A stretch of 64,000 nucleotides of DNA from contig JAFGRD010000042.1 in NCBI GenBank assembly GCA_016935315.1, forward strand, positions 1-64,000. Reading direction: 5' to 3'. Numbering within the stretch: the stretch's first letter is position 1; each line of letters begins with the position of its first letter. Made by a program: the position numbers and the translations under genes. The stretch is from Pirellulales bacterium (GTDB lineage Bacteria > Planctomycetota > Planctomycetia > Pirellulales > Thermoguttaceae). The notes beneath the pieces were generated by a model. It saw only the letters and a list, made by a program, of their open reading frames with translations, did no database searches and was not told the DNA's origin. This document shows positions 9,644-19,661 of the stretch, piece after piece.

Positions 9644-12600
9644 ATGGAACAGAAGAAACAGAAGCGACTATTTCGGCGCGAGTCGACATCCGATCGGACG
9701 AAGCATGGTCGCACCGCCAAGCCGGTCTTCGAGCGGCTCGAAGCCCGGCTGGTCTTGGATGCAGGTCCGCTGCTGATCAGCGAATTCATGGCGGTCAATC
9801 AGACCACGCTGGCCGACGCAGACGGCGACTACGAAGATTGGGTCGAGGTTTACAACCCCACGGATACGACGGTCAACCTCGACGGCTGGTACCTGACCGA
9901 CGATGCGCAAGACCTGAGAAAATGGCAGTTTCCCGAAGTGCTGTTGGAGGCCGGCCAGTATCGCGTCGTTTTCGCCTCGAACAAGGACCGCACCGACCCC
10001 GCCGAGCTGCACACGAATTTCAAGCTCGACGGCGACGGCGAATACCTGGCCTTGGTTCGGCCCGACGGCACGACCGTGGCGTACCAGTTCGCACCGACCT
10101 ACCCGGCCCAGTCGGCCGACGTTTCCTACGGCCCGACGCACGATCTGCGACGTTACGTACGCGAGGGAGACCGGCTGAGCTACTTGGTGCCCGACGCCGG
10201 CGACGCCGCGTTGGAGACGGTCTGGACGGCGGCCGATTACGACGACAGTGCCTTCGAGGGCAACCGCCAGTTGTTGCCGGTGCTGGTCACCGAAGTGGGC
10301 ACGACGTCTCCCGATTTCCTGGAGATCCAGAACCTGACGGGGCACGCCGTCGACACGGCTGGTTGGATCGTGGCCGTCAACGACGCGACCAACAGCAACA
10401 TCGATGACGTGCACTGGGTGCTCTGGGACTTACCACCGTCGCTGCCCACCGGCGAGGTGCTCTACCGTTCCGACGACCCAACGGACACCGAACACTACTG
10501 GGGCGACGACATCTATTGGGCCAGTTCGGGCAGAGGTTGGGTGCTGGTCTTGGACGACGCGGGCAGTGTCGTCGACTTCGTCGTATGGGGATATAGCACC
10601 GGGGATATCGCTGCGATGAACGTCCACGTCGGCGAATTCGACGTTTCCCCCGGTTCCGCATGGAGCGGCTCCGCCATCATGCCCCGCGTCGGGCCGCGCG
10701 ATTCGCTGCAGCGGCAGGGCAGCACGGACCGTGACGACGCGACGGATTGGTACATCGTCGAGCCGACCTCGCCGGGTGAGCAGAACGTGGGGCTGACGCC
10801 CCCGTTTCCCGCCGGCCCCACGACGGGAATCGGTTTCAGCGCCGGCACGCTCAGCAGCAACATCCGCACCAACACCCAGGCTGCCATGCGCGGCATCAAT
10901 GCCTCGCTCTGGGCTCGGATCCCCTTCGGCGCGAGCGACCCCACCATCCTCGACACGCTGCAACTGCGGATGAAGTACGAGGACGGCTTCGTGGCGTATC
11001 TCAACGGCTACGAGGTCGCTCGCCGCAACGCGCCGGACGAGCTGCACTGGAACTCCGCCGCACCGAGCAACCGCTCGAACACGCAGGCCCTGGTGTACGA
11101 GGACATCGATCTGAGCGACCATATCGGGTTGCTCGTGGCGGGCAGAAACGTGCTGGCCATCCACGGGCTCAACGACGCCGCCGGGGACGGCGAGTTCCTG
11201 CTGCTGCCCGAGTTGATCTCCACCAGCACTCAAGGCGTCGTGCGCTACATGACCGTCGCAACTCCAGGCGAGCTCAACGAGCCGGGGTTGACCGAAGCCC
11301 CCGTGTTCTCTCAGGAAAGCGGAACGTTCGTCGATCCGTTCGTTTTGACGCTGGAGGTGGAATCCACGGAGGCCTCCATCCATTACACGACCGACGGCTC
11401 GTTGCCCACCGAGGCCTCGCCGGTCTACGTCAACCCGATTCCTATCAGTACTACCACGCGCATCCGCGCCGCTGCCTACGAGCCGGAGCGCGGGCTGGGG
11501 CCGGTCGTCAGCGAGGGTTTCATCTTCCTCGACACTTCCGCCGCGAACTTCAGCTCCAACGTGCCGCTGATCGTGATCGACACGTTCGGCATGGGGCTGG
11601 GCGACACCTTGTTGACGCCGTCCGTCTCCGCGTTCATCGAAACGGCAGGCAGCGGGCGGGCCACGATCACCGATACGCCGGAGTTTGCCGGGCGAGCCGG
11701 CTTGAGAATGCGTGGCCAGAGCTCTCAGGGCTTTGCCAAGAAGCAATATACGTTCGAGACATGGGGCGAAGGCCATTCCGACGCCGCAGCCATCTACGCC
11801 CAGAACACCGACGATCTGGCCGTCTCGCTCTTCGGGATGCCGGCGGAATCGGACTGGGTAATCCAGGGCCCCTATTCCGACAAGACACTGATGCGGAACT
11901 ACCTGTCGTATAGCTGGAGCAACGACATGGGTCTGTACGCTTCCCGCGTTCGGTTCTGCGAAGTGTTTGTGAACCTTGGCGGTGGGAAGATCCAGTATCC
12001 TAGCGACTACGTCGGCGTGTACGTTTTCATGGAGAAGATCAAACGCGACCCGAACCGCGTGGACATCGAGGAATTGCTGCCCGAACACAACAGCCAACCG
12101 GAAATCACCGGTGGATACATCTACAAGAAAGACAAGCTCGACCCGGGCGAGTCGTGGTGGTACACCAGCCGCGGCCAAGGACTGCTCTACGTCGACCCCA
12201 AGGTAGACGTAATCACGGCGTCCCAGAGAAGCTACCTCAGCAACTACATCAACACCTTTGAAAGCGTCCTCTACGGCCCCAATGCGGCCGACCCGGTCAA
12301 TGGCTACGCCAAGTACATCGACGTCGGGTCGTTCATCGACAACTTCGTTCTTGTGGAATTGACCAAGAACATCGACGGGTTCCGGTTGAGCACCTACTAT
12401 CACAAGGACCGTGGCGGCAAGATCGAAATGGGGCCGATCTGGGACTACAATCTCTCGCTGGGCAACGCCAACTACTTGGAGGGATGGCTGTCCCAGGGTT
12501 GGTACGGCGAGTTGCTGGGAGACACCGAGTATCCCTATTGGCGAGAGCTGTTCAAAGACCCGAACTTCGAACAGGCTCTAGTCGACCGCTGGCAGGAGCT

Positions 12601-15600
12601 ACGCCAGGACGAGTTGGCGACGTCGAAGTTGCTGGCCGATATTGACCAGGCAGCGTCGATCTTGAACGAGTCGCAGGCGCGCAATTTTCAGAAATGGTCC
12701 ATCCTGGGCGTGAGCCTCTGGCCCAACTGGTACGTCGGTCCTACCTGGCAGGCGGAGGTCAATTGGATGAAACAGTGGCTGGTCGGCCGCCTCGCCTGGA
12801 TCGACAGCCAGTTCCTTGCCGGCGTCGAGTTCAACCACAGCGGAGGCATCGTCGCGCCGGGCACGCCGATCACCATCAGCGCCCCAGCCGGCGAGGTCTA
12901 CTACACGCTCGACGGTTCCGATCCCCGTCTGCCCGGCGGCGGCATCTCGCCTGCCGCCGCGCTCTACTCCGCGACCAACTTCGACACCACACTGGTCGCC
13001 GACGGTGCGACCTGGAAGTATCTCGACGACGGATCCAATCAAGGCACGAACTGGTACTCCACGGGCTACGACGACGCGAGTTGGCAGTCCGGGCCGGCCG
13101 AACTGGGCTATGGCGACGACGATGAGACCACCCTGGTCGACTTCGGCGGCGACGGAAGCCATAAGTTCATTACCACCTATTTCCGCCACGCCTTCCAGAA
13201 CCCCTATTCCGCGTCGGACTTCAACACGCTTTCCCTCTCCTTGCTTCGCGATGACGGGGCCGTGGTCTATCTCAACGGACAGGAACTCCTTCGAACCAAT
13301 ATGCCGGACGGAGACATCGACTATCAGACCTTGGCCTCTTCGACGATCGACGGGGGCGAGGAACTGACCTGGCACGAGTACTCCATCGACCCCGGCCTGC
13401 TGGTTCAGGGCCAGAACCTGATCGCGGTCGAAATCCATCAGCGCGGCGAGACCAGCAGCGATATCAGCTTCGATCTGAAAGTGGATGCCAATGTGGCCGG
13501 CGGTGCGAACCCGATCGCCATTACCGAAGCCACCGTGGTCAAGGCTCGAGCCCGCGACGCAAATCAGTGGTCCGGACTCGGCACGGCCGAGTTCTTCGTC
13601 GGCATGCCGGCCGACGGCGAGAACCTGGTGATGACCGAGTTGAACTACAACCCCTACGGCCCGACCGTGGCCGAACTCGCCGTCGATGCCACCCTGGATG
13701 GCGACGACTTCGAATTCATCGAGTTGCGGAACGTGAGCGGGGAGATTGTCGTGCTCGACGGCGTGCGTTTCAGCGACGGCGTCGACTTCGACTTCAGCGG
13801 CAGCAGCGTGACGGTCTTGCAGCCGGGGGACTACGTCGTCGTGGCCAAGAACCCGGATGCGTTTCGGATCCGCTACTCCGACGCCGACAACGTGGTCGGC
13901 GAGTACGACAACAAGCTGGACAACGGGGGGGAGCAGCTGGTCCTGACCGACCGAGTCGGCCAGCAGATCTTCGGTTTCCGCTATGACGACGACGGCAATT
14001 GGCCGGGCCGGGCCGACGGCAAGGGCGCCACGCTGGAGCTGATCGATCCGGCGACCGTCCCCTCGAGCGAGCCCGCTCGCACCGACTACCTCCAGAACGG
14101 AGACCATTGGCGGTCCAGCAGCGAGTACGGCGGCTCGCCCGGCATGCCCGGCACTGGTCCGCTTGGCGACGTGGTCATCAACGAGGTGCTCAGTCACACC
14201 GACTGGCCTCTGAGCGACACCATCGAGTTGCACAACACCACCGGTCAGGCGATTGACGTCGGCGGCTGGTATCTGAGCGATTCCAGCAACGACTACCTGA
14301 AGTTCCGCATCCCCGACGGCACCGGCATTCCCGCAAGCGGGTACCTGGTGTTCGACGAAGACGACTTCAACCCCTCGCCGCTGAATCCCGGACCGAAGGA
14401 TTTCGCGCTGAACGGCGCCCATGGCGACGACGTGTGGCTGATGGAAGCCGATGCGGCGGGTCGGCTCGTCCGATTTGTCGATCATGTCGATTTCGGCGCG
14501 GCGGCCAACACGGAGTCATTCGGTCGCTGGCCCAACGCCGTCGGTGAGCTGTATCCGATGGTCACGCCTACCTTGAACGCCGCCGACGGGTACAACAGCG
14601 GTCCGCGCGTCGGGCCGGTGCTGGTGAGCGAGGTGATGTACAACCCCGGCGATTTCACCGGCGCCGACGCCCTGGAATTCGTGGAGATCTGCAACCCGAC
14701 GAATGCGGCGGTCGTCCTGACCAACTGGCGGCTTCGCCGGGGTGTCGACTTCGATTTCGCGCCGGGCACCACGCTTGCAGCACACGCGGCCCTGGTCGTC
14801 GTGCCGTTCGACCCGTCCAATGCGGTGCAGCTCTCGGCCTTTCGCGACTACTACGGCATCGGCCAGGACGTGCAGATCGTGGGGCCTTATTCCGATCGGT
14901 TGGACAACGGCGGCGAGAGCGTCCAGTTACAGGATCCGGACCTTCCACCGGTGGACGAGCCGGATTTCATTCCGCGCCTGCTGGAGGACGAGGTGCAATA
15001 CGACGACCAGTCGCCGTGGCCGGTCGAGGCGGACGGCGGCGGCAAGTCGATCAACCGGACCTCCAGCGACAGTTGGGGCCACGACAGCGCGAGTTGGATC
15101 GCCGCGACGCCGTCACCCGGTATGGCGGTCCTCTGGTCCACAGCCTCGGTTGCCGGTCGCTGGATCTTCTACAACGGTTCTGCCTTCGACGGCAACAGTG
15201 TGGCGCCCAACGCGCTGGACGACAGTGCGATTGCCGTCGACAAGACCGCCTTGTTGCCCGGCCAGACCGCGACCTTCGCCAACTACACGAGTTACAGCCG
15301 CGGCATCAACGGCATCATGGTAGACCTCGCCGGCGTTGCGGACAGCCTGCTGCTGGACGCCTCCGACTTCCGGTTCCGCGTGGGCAACGACAACGTCCCC
15401 GCCAATTGGGCCGCGGCCCCCGCGCCTTCGGTCGTCAGCGTACGGCCCGGCGACGGCGTCGGCGGTTCGGACCGCGTGACCATCATCTGGCCGGACTATG
15501 CCGTTGAGAAGCAGTGGCTCCAGGTCACGGTGCTGGCCAACGACGACACGGGCCTGGCCGAGGACGACGTCTTCTATTTCGGCCAGGGAACCGCAGAATC

Positions 15601-16006
15601 CGGCAACTCTTCGGCCGACGCCAAGGTCAATGCCAGCGACATGCTCTTGGCGCGAAACAACCCCCGCAGTTTCCTCAACCCCGCGCCAATCGATTTCCCC
15701 TACGACTTCAACCGCGACGCCCGCGTCAACGCCACCGACATGCTGCTTGCCCGAAACAACCAGACGCACTTTCTCAACGCCTTGCGACTGATCAGCGTAC
15801 CCGACGCCGACAAAGCCGCCGACAAAGCCGCCGACAAGGCGGCCGTCCAACGAGCCGTCGAGCAGAAGCGCAACGCGGAAGAGATCTGGGCCGAATCGCA
15901 GGTCTGGTCGTACGAGCTTGACCAAGTGACCAGCCGCAAGCGGACGCCGGTAGAAGACGGCTCGGATTCCGACCCCCTTTCCGTTTACGATCTGCCGGGT
16001 CTATAA
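9644..16006 (+). CDS. Giant secreted lamin-tail/CotH/dockerin-like protein (2120 aa)
   Basis: The ATG at 9644 has AAGGG seven bases upstream; an in-frame open stretch back to 9536 is probably leader. The LEPR-XLL-type motif (FERLEARLVLD) is at ~29-40. Lamin-tail domains begin near 43, 214, 1328, 1510 and 1660. A chitobiase/FN3-like segment (IHYTTDGSLPT) lies near 573. A CotH kinase-like domain spans ~687-1063, with LRMRGQSSQGF near its start and the acidic IWDYNLSLGN motif near 933. A jelly-roll-like module (YFRHAF...DDGAVVYLNG) lies near 1180-1260. The shared C-terminal module with two dockerin-like loops occupies ~1837-2055, followed by a charged tail holding DKAA repeats. It is a paralogue of the upstream gene with fewer lamin-tail copies and no beta-helix. 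An extracellular structural or adhesive role is inferred; the CotH part might phosphorylate secreted proteins. Confidence 0.88.
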   Translation: MEQKKQKRLFRRESTSDRTKHGRTAKPVFERLEARLVLDAGPLLISEFMAVNQTTLADADGDYEDWVEVYNPTDTTVNLDGWYLTDDAQDLRKWQFPEVLLEAGQYRVVFASNKDRTDPAELHTNFKLDGDGEYLALVRPDGTTVAYQFAPTYPAQSADVSYGPTHDLRRYVREGDRLSYLVPDAGDAALETVWTAADYDDSAFEGNRQLLPVLVTEVGTTSPDFLEIQNLTGHAVDTAGWIVAVNDATNSNIDDVHWVLWDLPPSLPTGEVLYRSDDPTDTEHYWGDDIYWASSGRGWVLVLDDAGSVVDFVVWGYSTGDIAAMNVHVGEFDVSPGSAWSGSAIMPRVGPRDSLQRQGSTDRDDATDWYIVEPTSPGEQNVGLTPPFPAGPTTGIGFSAGTLSSNIRTNTQAAMRGINASLWARIPFGASDPTILDTLQLRMKYEDGFVAYLNGYEVARRNAPDELHWNSAAPSNRSNTQALVYEDIDLSDHIGLLVAGRNVLAIHGLNDAAGDGEFLLLPELISTSTQGVVRYMTVATPGELNEPGLTEAPVFSQESGTFVDPFVLTLEVESTEASIHYTTDGSLPTEASPVYVNPIPISTTTRIRAAAYEPERGLGPVVSEGFIFLDTSAANFSSNVPLIVIDTFGMGLGDTLLTPSVSAFIETAGSGRATITDTPEFAGRAGLRMRGQSSQGFAKKQYTFETWGEGHSDAAAIYAQNTDDLAVSLFGMPAESDWVIQGPYSDKTLMRNYLSYSWSNDMGLYASRVRFCEVFVNLGGGKIQYPSDYVGVYVFMEKIKRDPNRVDIEELLPEHNSQPEITGGYIYKKDKLDPGESWWYTSRGQGLLYVDPKVDVITASQRSYLSNYINTFESVLYGPNAADPVNGYAKYIDVGSFIDNFVLVELTKNIDGFRLSTYYHKDRGGKIEMGPIWDYNLSLGNANYLEGWLSQGWYGELLGDTEYPYWRELFKDPNFEQALVDRWQELRQDELATSKLLADIDQAASILNESQARNFQKWSILGVSLWPNWYVGPTWQAEVNWMKQWLVGRLAWIDSQFLAGVEFNHSGGIVAPGTPITISAPAGEVYYTLDGSDPRLPGGGISPAAALYSATNFDTTLVADGATWKYLDDGSNQGTNWYSTGYDDASWQSGPAELGYGDDDETTLVDFGGDGSHKFITTYFRHAFQNPYSASDFNTLSLSLLRDDGAVVYLNGQELLRTNMPDGDIDYQTLASSTIDGGEELTWHEYSIDPGLLVQGQNLIAVEIHQRGETSSDISFDLKVDANVAGGANPIAITEATVVKARARDANQWSGLGTAEFFVGMPADGENLVMTELNYNPYGPTVAELAVDATLDGDDFEFIELRNVSGEIVVLDGVRFSDGVDFDFSGSSVTVLQPGDYVVVAKNPDAFRIRYSDADNVVGEYDNKLDNGGEQLVLTDRVGQQIFGFRYDDDGNWPGRADGKGATLELIDPATVPSSEPARTDYLQNGDHWRSSSEYGGSPGMPGTGPLGDVVINEVLSHTDWPLSDTIELHNTTGQAIDVGGWYLSDSSNDYLKFRIPDGTGIPASGYLVFDEDDFNPSPLNPGPKDFALNGAHGDDVWLMEADAAGRLVRFVDHVDFGAAANTESFGRWPNAVGELYPMVTPTLNAADGYNSGPRVGPVLVSEVMYNPGDFTGADALEFVEICNPTNAAVVLTNWRLRRGVDFDFAPGTTLAAHAALVVVPFDPSNAVQLSAFRDYYGIGQDVQIVGPYSDRLDNGGESVQLQDPDLPPVDEPDFIPRLLEDEVQYDDQSPWPVEADGGGKSINRTSSDSWGHDSASWIAATPSPGMAVLWSTASVAGRWIFYNGSAFDGNSVAPNALDDSAIAVDKTALLPGQTATFANYTSYSRGINGIMVDLAGVADSLLLDASDFRFRVGNDNVPANWAAAPAPSVVSVRPGDGVGGSDRVTIIWPDYAVEKQWLQVTVLANDDTGLAEDDVFYFGQGTAESGNSSADAKVNASDMLLARNNPRSFLNPAPIDFPYDFNRDARVNATDMLLARNNQTHFLNALRLISVPDADKAADKAADKAAVQRAVEQKRNAEEIWAESQVWSYELDQVTSRKRTPVEDGSDSDPLSVYDLPGL
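15153..15808 (+). repeat. C-terminal shared module, copy 2 (dockerin-like)
   Basis: Second copy of the ~215-residue terminal module, running from AGRWIFYNGSAFDG to LRLISVP. As in copy 1, the second dockerin-like loop is complete (DFNRDARVNATD) and the first starts with a non-Asp residue. Confidence 0.8.
15809..15844 (+). repeat. 12-bp tandem repeat encoding DKAA x3
   Basis: Three head-to-tail copies of gacaaagccgcc, the last with two mismatches, encode Asp-Lys-Ala-Ala three times just after the dockerin-like module of the 2120-aa protein. It looks like a short, expandable charged linker. Confidence 0.85.
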
Positions 16007-16007
16007 T
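16002..16007 (+). promoter_or_regulatory. Consensus -10 (TATAAT) overlapping a stop codon, upstream of panB
   Basis: A perfect TATAAT lies across the stop codon of the preceding giant gene, 82 bp before panB. The best -35 (TTTCCG at 15978-15983, 18-bp spacer) is poor, so an activator or an extended element would be needed. It is the most likely promoter for the panB-nifU-nifS-rpiB run. Confidence 0.4.
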
Positions 16008-16089
16008 ACGGTGTTCAGGCTGGGTTGAGTGTGAAGCTGACCGGGCTTCCGCCGTAGCCTGGCGTTCAACCGTTTAGCGACCCGGCACG

Positions 16090-16890
16090 ATGAACCCCCG
16101 CAGTAGCCAGATTACGGTCCCCCAGTTTGTGGCCATGAAGTCGGCCGGCCGCAAGATCACGATGTTGACGGCCTACGACTATACCATGGCCGAGATGATC
16201 GACTCGGCCGACATCGAGGGGATTCTGGTGGGCGACAGTCTGGCCATGGTGGTGCAGGGCCGCGACAACACGCTGCCGGTCACGCTCGACGAGATGATCT
16301 ACCATGCCGAGATGGTGGGCCGGGCAGTTCGGCATGCGCTGGTCGTCGTGGACCTGCCCTATCTGAGCTACCAGGTCGGCAAGCACCGGGCCATCGAGAA
16401 CGCCGGCCGCGTGCTGAAAGAAACCTGCTGCCAGGCCGTCAAGCTCGAAGGCGGCGCCGATCAGGCGGAGATCATCGCCGCCTTGGTCTCGGCCGGAATT
16501 CCCGTGATGGCCCATTGCGGGCTGCGTCCCCAGAGTGTCCGTCAGCTCGGGGGCTATCGCGTGCAGCGCGACGAAGAGCAGCTTCTGACCGATGCCAGGG
16601 CCGCCGAAGAGGCCGGGGCATTCTCGATCGTGCTGGAGTGTATTCCCGCCGGCGTGGCCAGCGAAGTCACCGCGGCGGTGGCCATTCCCACGATCGGCAT
16701 CGGCGCCGGGACCGGCTGCGACGGCCAAGTGCTGGTTCTAAACGATATGCTGGGCATGACCGGCGGCCGCGTGCCCAAACACGTCAAGGCATACGCCCAG
16801 CTAAGGCAGCCGATCATCGAAGCCGTGACCCGCTACCGCGACGAGGTCCGTAACGGAGAGTTTCCCGGCCCGCAACAGACCTTCGAGTAA
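16090..16890 (+). CDS. panB: 3-methyl-2-oxobutanoate hydroxymethyltransferase
   Basis: PanB transfers a hydroxymethyl group from 5,10-methylenetetrahydrofolate to 2-oxoisovalerate, the first committed step of pantothenate and CoA synthesis, in the cytosol. At 266 aa it has normal family length. The signature motifs are present: an N-terminal KI-T-MLTAYDY segment, the metal-binding GDSLAMVVQG, VVDLPYLSY, and the late GIGAG-x-GCDGQVLV segment. It starts a tight + strand run: nifU follows after 48 bp, then nifS and rpiB. The ribosome-binding site is weak (CCGGCACG). The link between pantothenate synthesis and Fe-S assembly is probably only shared transcription. Confidence 0.95.
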   Translation: MNPRSSQITVPQFVAMKSAGRKITMLTAYDYTMAEMIDSADIEGILVGDSLAMVVQGRDNTLPVTLDEMIYHAEMVGRAVRHALVVVDLPYLSYQVGKHRAIENAGRVLKETCCQAVKLEGGADQAEIIAALVSAGIPVMAHCGLRPQSVRQLGGYRVQRDEEQLLTDARAAEEAGAFSIVLECIPAGVASEVTAAVAIPTIGIGAGTGCDGQVLVLNDMLGMTGGRVPKHVKAYAQLRQPIIEAVTRYRDEVRNGEFPGPQQTFE

Positions 16891-16938
16891 CCACGAATCC
16901 AACGAGACAGCACCGGCCGTGCAGAGGACGGACTTGAT

Positions 16939-17919
16939 ATGGGCTGGGAATACAGCGAAAAGACAAAACAGCTCTTCATGGACGCGGTTCAGGGCAAGCC
17001 GGGGACGCACCTTGGCGAAGTGGAGAATCCGGACGGCCTGGGCGAGCACGGATCGATCGCCTGCGGCGACGCGTTGCGATTCACCTTCCGCGTTGAACGC
17101 AACGACGAAGATCCCACGCAGGACGTCATCGTCGAGGCCAGGTATCTCACGTTCGGCTGCACGTCCGCGATCGCCTCGTCGGAAGCCCTATGTGCCATCA
17201 TCGAACGGGGCCGCTACACTCCCATCGAAGCGCTGAAGGTCAAGAATAGCGACATCGTCGAGTATCTCGATGGGCTGCCGAAGCAGAAGATCCACTGCTC
17301 GGTGATGGGGGCCGAGGCCCTGGAATCGGCCGTCTTCAATTGGGCCCAGAGACGCGGCGTCGATCTGGAATCGCTGGGAGTCGCCTTGCACACCGGCGGC
17401 GAAGACGAAGGCCGTATCGTCTGCAAGTGCTTCTCGCTGAGCGAGCCTTATCTGCGCCACAAGATCCAGGAGCTGAACCTCCGCACGATCCCGGAAATCA
17501 CCGGCGCCATCAAGGCGGGCGGGGCCTGCATGTCCTGCCACCACGTGCCGGGAGGATTGCAGGATCTGCTGAATGAGGTCTGGGGCGAGGGCCCCAAAAC
17601 CCTCCCGCTGTTGACGACCACGCCCCCGCCGGTCGCCGGCCTGGGCCCGCCCGGCGTTTCCCCTGAAGAACCCGCAGGCGTCCTCTCGCCCTATCAGTTC
17701 GCCAAGAAGATCGAGAAGACGATGGACCAATACGTCCGGCCTCTGCTGCAGAAGGACGGGGGCGACGTGGAGATCGTCGATATCAAGGGCAACCTGGTCT
17801 ACTGCGCCTTGAAGGGAACGTGCGCCGGCTGTGCCCATGCGAACCAGACCCTCAAGATGATGGTCGAGCGGACGCTGAAGGAGATGGTGGATGAGCACAT
17901 CCGGGTGATCGAAGTTTAG
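16939..17919 (+). CDS. nifU: Fe-S cluster scaffold protein NifU, full three-domain form
   Basis: This 326-residue protein has all three NifU domains. The N-terminal IscU-like scaffold carries Cys42, Cys74 and Cys120. A central BFD-like [2Fe-2S] domain has Cys162, Cys164, Cys197 and Cys200 (CKC...CMSC). The C-terminal Nfu domain has the CAGC cluster-binding pair. A proline-rich linker separates the last two. It receives sulfur from the cysteine desulfurase encoded 51 bp downstream and builds clusters for transfer to apoproteins. No nitrogenase genes are nearby, so it probably serves general Fe-S assembly. Confidence 0.95.
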   Translation: MGWEYSEKTKQLFMDAVQGKPGTHLGEVENPDGLGEHGSIACGDALRFTFRVERNDEDPTQDVIVEARYLTFGCTSAIASSEALCAIIERGRYTPIEALKVKNSDIVEYLDGLPKQKIHCSVMGAEALESAVFNWAQRRGVDLESLGVALHTGGEDEGRIVCKCFSLSEPYLRHKIQELNLRTIPEITGAIKAGGACMSCHHVPGGLQDLLNEVWGEGPKTLPLLTTTPPPVAGLGPPGVSPEEPAGVLSPYQFAKKIEKTMDQYVRPLLQKDGGDVEIVDIKGNLVYCALKGTCAGCAHANQTLKMMVERTLKEMVDEHIRVIEV

Positions 17920-17970
17920 GACTCATGAAGGAACAGGTTGGGTGCGAGTGGTTAGCAGGAAGGTTCATCG

Positions 17971-19194
17971 ATGAGAATCGTCTATGTCGACAACAACGCC
18001 ACCACCCGGATCGCCCCGGAAGTCTACCAGGCGATGGTTCCGTTCCTGACGGGCGATTATTTCAACCCCAGTTCGATGTACGAGCCGGCACAGGCCACAA
18101 AGAAAGCGGTCGACGGGGCCCGGCGGGAAATCGCCCGGCATTTCGGCAACGTAGATCCGAGCGAGATCCTTTTCACGTCGTGTGCCACCGAGAGCAACAA
18201 CACGGCGATTCAGGGAACGGCCAAAGCCAACCCGAGCCGGCGACACGTCATCACCACCGCCGTGGAACACCCGGCCGTCCTGGAGGTGTGCAGGGAGTTG
18301 AAGCGCAGCGGATACGACGTGACCTTCCTGGGCATAGACGGTGACGGCAATCTGGACGTGAGCGAGTTCATTCGAGCCTTGCGGCCCGACACGTTGATGG
18401 TGACGGTGATGCACGCCAACAACGAGACCGGAGTCGTCTTTCCCATCGAGCAGTTGGCGCGGCTGACCAAGGAGACCGATCCTTCGATCGTCTTCCACAC
18501 CGACGCCACGCAATCGGTCGGCAAGATCCCCATCGATCTGGCCGGCGAGTACCGGCACGTCGACCTGCTCTCTTTTTCCGGTCACAAGCTGCACGCGCCC
18601 AAGGGAGTAGGGGCCCTGTTCGTCAGAAAGGGAACGCCGTGCCGGGCGTTCATGGTCGGCGGACATCAGGAAGACGGCCGTCGCGCCGGCACCGAGAACG
18701 TCCCGTACATCGTGGGGCTAGCCAAGGCGCTGTCGCTCTGCATGGAGAACCATCAAGAGGAGGAAGCGCGGATTCGCCGACTCCGGAACCGCCTCGAAAA
18801 GGCGCTGATGGAGAGAATCCCCTACATCCAGGTCAATTGCCGGAACGCTCCCAGGCTGCCGAACACCTCGAACGTCTCGTGCCACTACATCGAAGGCGAA
18901 AGCATGCTGTTCGAGCTCAGCCGCGAAGGGATCTGTGCCTCCAGCGGCTCCGCCTGCACGACCGGGTCGCTGGAGCCGTCGCATGTGCTGCTGGCGTTGA
19001 AGGTCCCTTTCACCGCCGTACACGGTTCGATCCGCTTCAGCCTGGGCCGCTACAACACCGAAGCAGACGTGGACCGCATCCTGGAGGTTTTTCCCGAGGT
19101 CGTGGCGTCGCTCCGCGTTATCTCGCCCTATTGGGACGAGAAAACCAATTCGCCCGTATCCGACGTCGAAGAACGCCTCGGCAAGCACCACTAG
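17971..19194 (+). CDS. nifS: Cysteine desulfurase, NifS type
   Basis: A PLP enzyme of 407 aa that converts cysteine to alanine and passes persulfide sulfur to a scaffold, here presumably the adjacent NifU. Class V aminotransferase features are visible: YVDNNATT near the N terminus, the ATESNN cofactor segment, the PLP lysine in SFSGHKLHAPKG, and the catalytic cysteine loop SSGSACTTGS. The start has GGAAGG seven bases upstream. About 25 residues extend past the usual C-terminal end. A second desulfurase lies at 52667-53809, so this one is probably dedicated to NifU. Confidence 0.94.
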   Translation: MRIVYVDNNATTRIAPEVYQAMVPFLTGDYFNPSSMYEPAQATKKAVDGARREIARHFGNVDPSEILFTSCATESNNTAIQGTAKANPSRRHVITTAVEHPAVLEVCRELKRSGYDVTFLGIDGDGNLDVSEFIRALRPDTLMVTVMHANNETGVVFPIEQLARLTKETDPSIVFHTDATQSVGKIPIDLAGEYRHVDLLSFSGHKLHAPKGVGALFVRKGTPCRAFMVGGHQEDGRRAGTENVPYIVGLAKALSLCMENHQEEEARIRRLRNRLEKALMERIPYIQVNCRNAPRLPNTSNVSCHYIEGESMLFELSREGICASSGSACTTGSLEPSHVLLALKVPFTAVHGSIRFSLGRYNTEADVDRILEVFPEVVASLRVISPYWDEKTNSPVSDVEERLGKHH

Positions 19195-19226
19195 GGCCGG
19201 TGCCCGCCGGACGTGAAAGTCGTGCC

Positions 19227-19661
19227 ATGAAGATCGCCATCGGTTCCGATCACGCGGGCTACCTGTACAAGGGGAGAATCATCCGGTTCCTCTCGCGAGC
19301 GGGCCACGAAGTCGTCGACTTCGGCACCGATTCGGAGGAGATGACCGACTACCCCGTGTTCATCCGACCCGTGGCTGAAGCCGTGGCACGCGGAGAGTTC
19401 CAGCGAGGCGTCGTGCTCGGAGGGTCGGGCAACGGGGAAGCCATTGTGGCCAATCGTGTCCCAGGCATTCGGTGCGCGGTCTGCTGGAACGTGGAATCCG
19501 CCCGCCTGTCGCGAGAGCACAACGACGCCAACATGGTCTCGCTGGGGCAGCGCATGATGAATCTGAGCACGGCCCTGCAAATCGTCGACATCTGGCTCAA
19601 TACCCCGTTCCACGGCGGGCGTCACGCGAAAAGGATTGCGATGATCGATCCGCCGGGCTGA
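19227..19661 (+). CDS. rpiB: Ribose-5-phosphate isomerase B
   Basis: This 144-aa RpiB/LacA-family protein interconverts ribulose-5-phosphate and ribose-5-phosphate in the pentose phosphate pathway. GSDHAGYLYK at the N terminus and the phosphate-binding loop GGSGNGEAIVAN are clear. The loop matches the actinobacterial-type RpiB, in which Glu replaces the active-site Cys seen in the E. coli type. The ATG at 19227 lies 32 bp after nifS. A larger open frame running in from the nifS region is a shadow. Product ribose-5-phosphate could supply PRPP for the UbiA-type enzyme at 42852, but that link is speculation. Confidence 0.92.
   Translation: MKIAIGSDHAGYLYKGRIIRFLSRAGHEVVDFGTDSEEMTDYPVFIRPVAEAVARGEFQRGVVLGGSGNGEAIVANRVPGIRCAVCWNVESARLSREHNDANMVSLGQRMMNLSTALQIVDIWLNTPFHGGRHAKRIAMIDPPG

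Noticed and set aside
16939-19194. Nitrogen fixation locus
   Set aside because: NifU and NifS are general Fe-S assembly proteins; no nifHDK or nif regulators are in the window.
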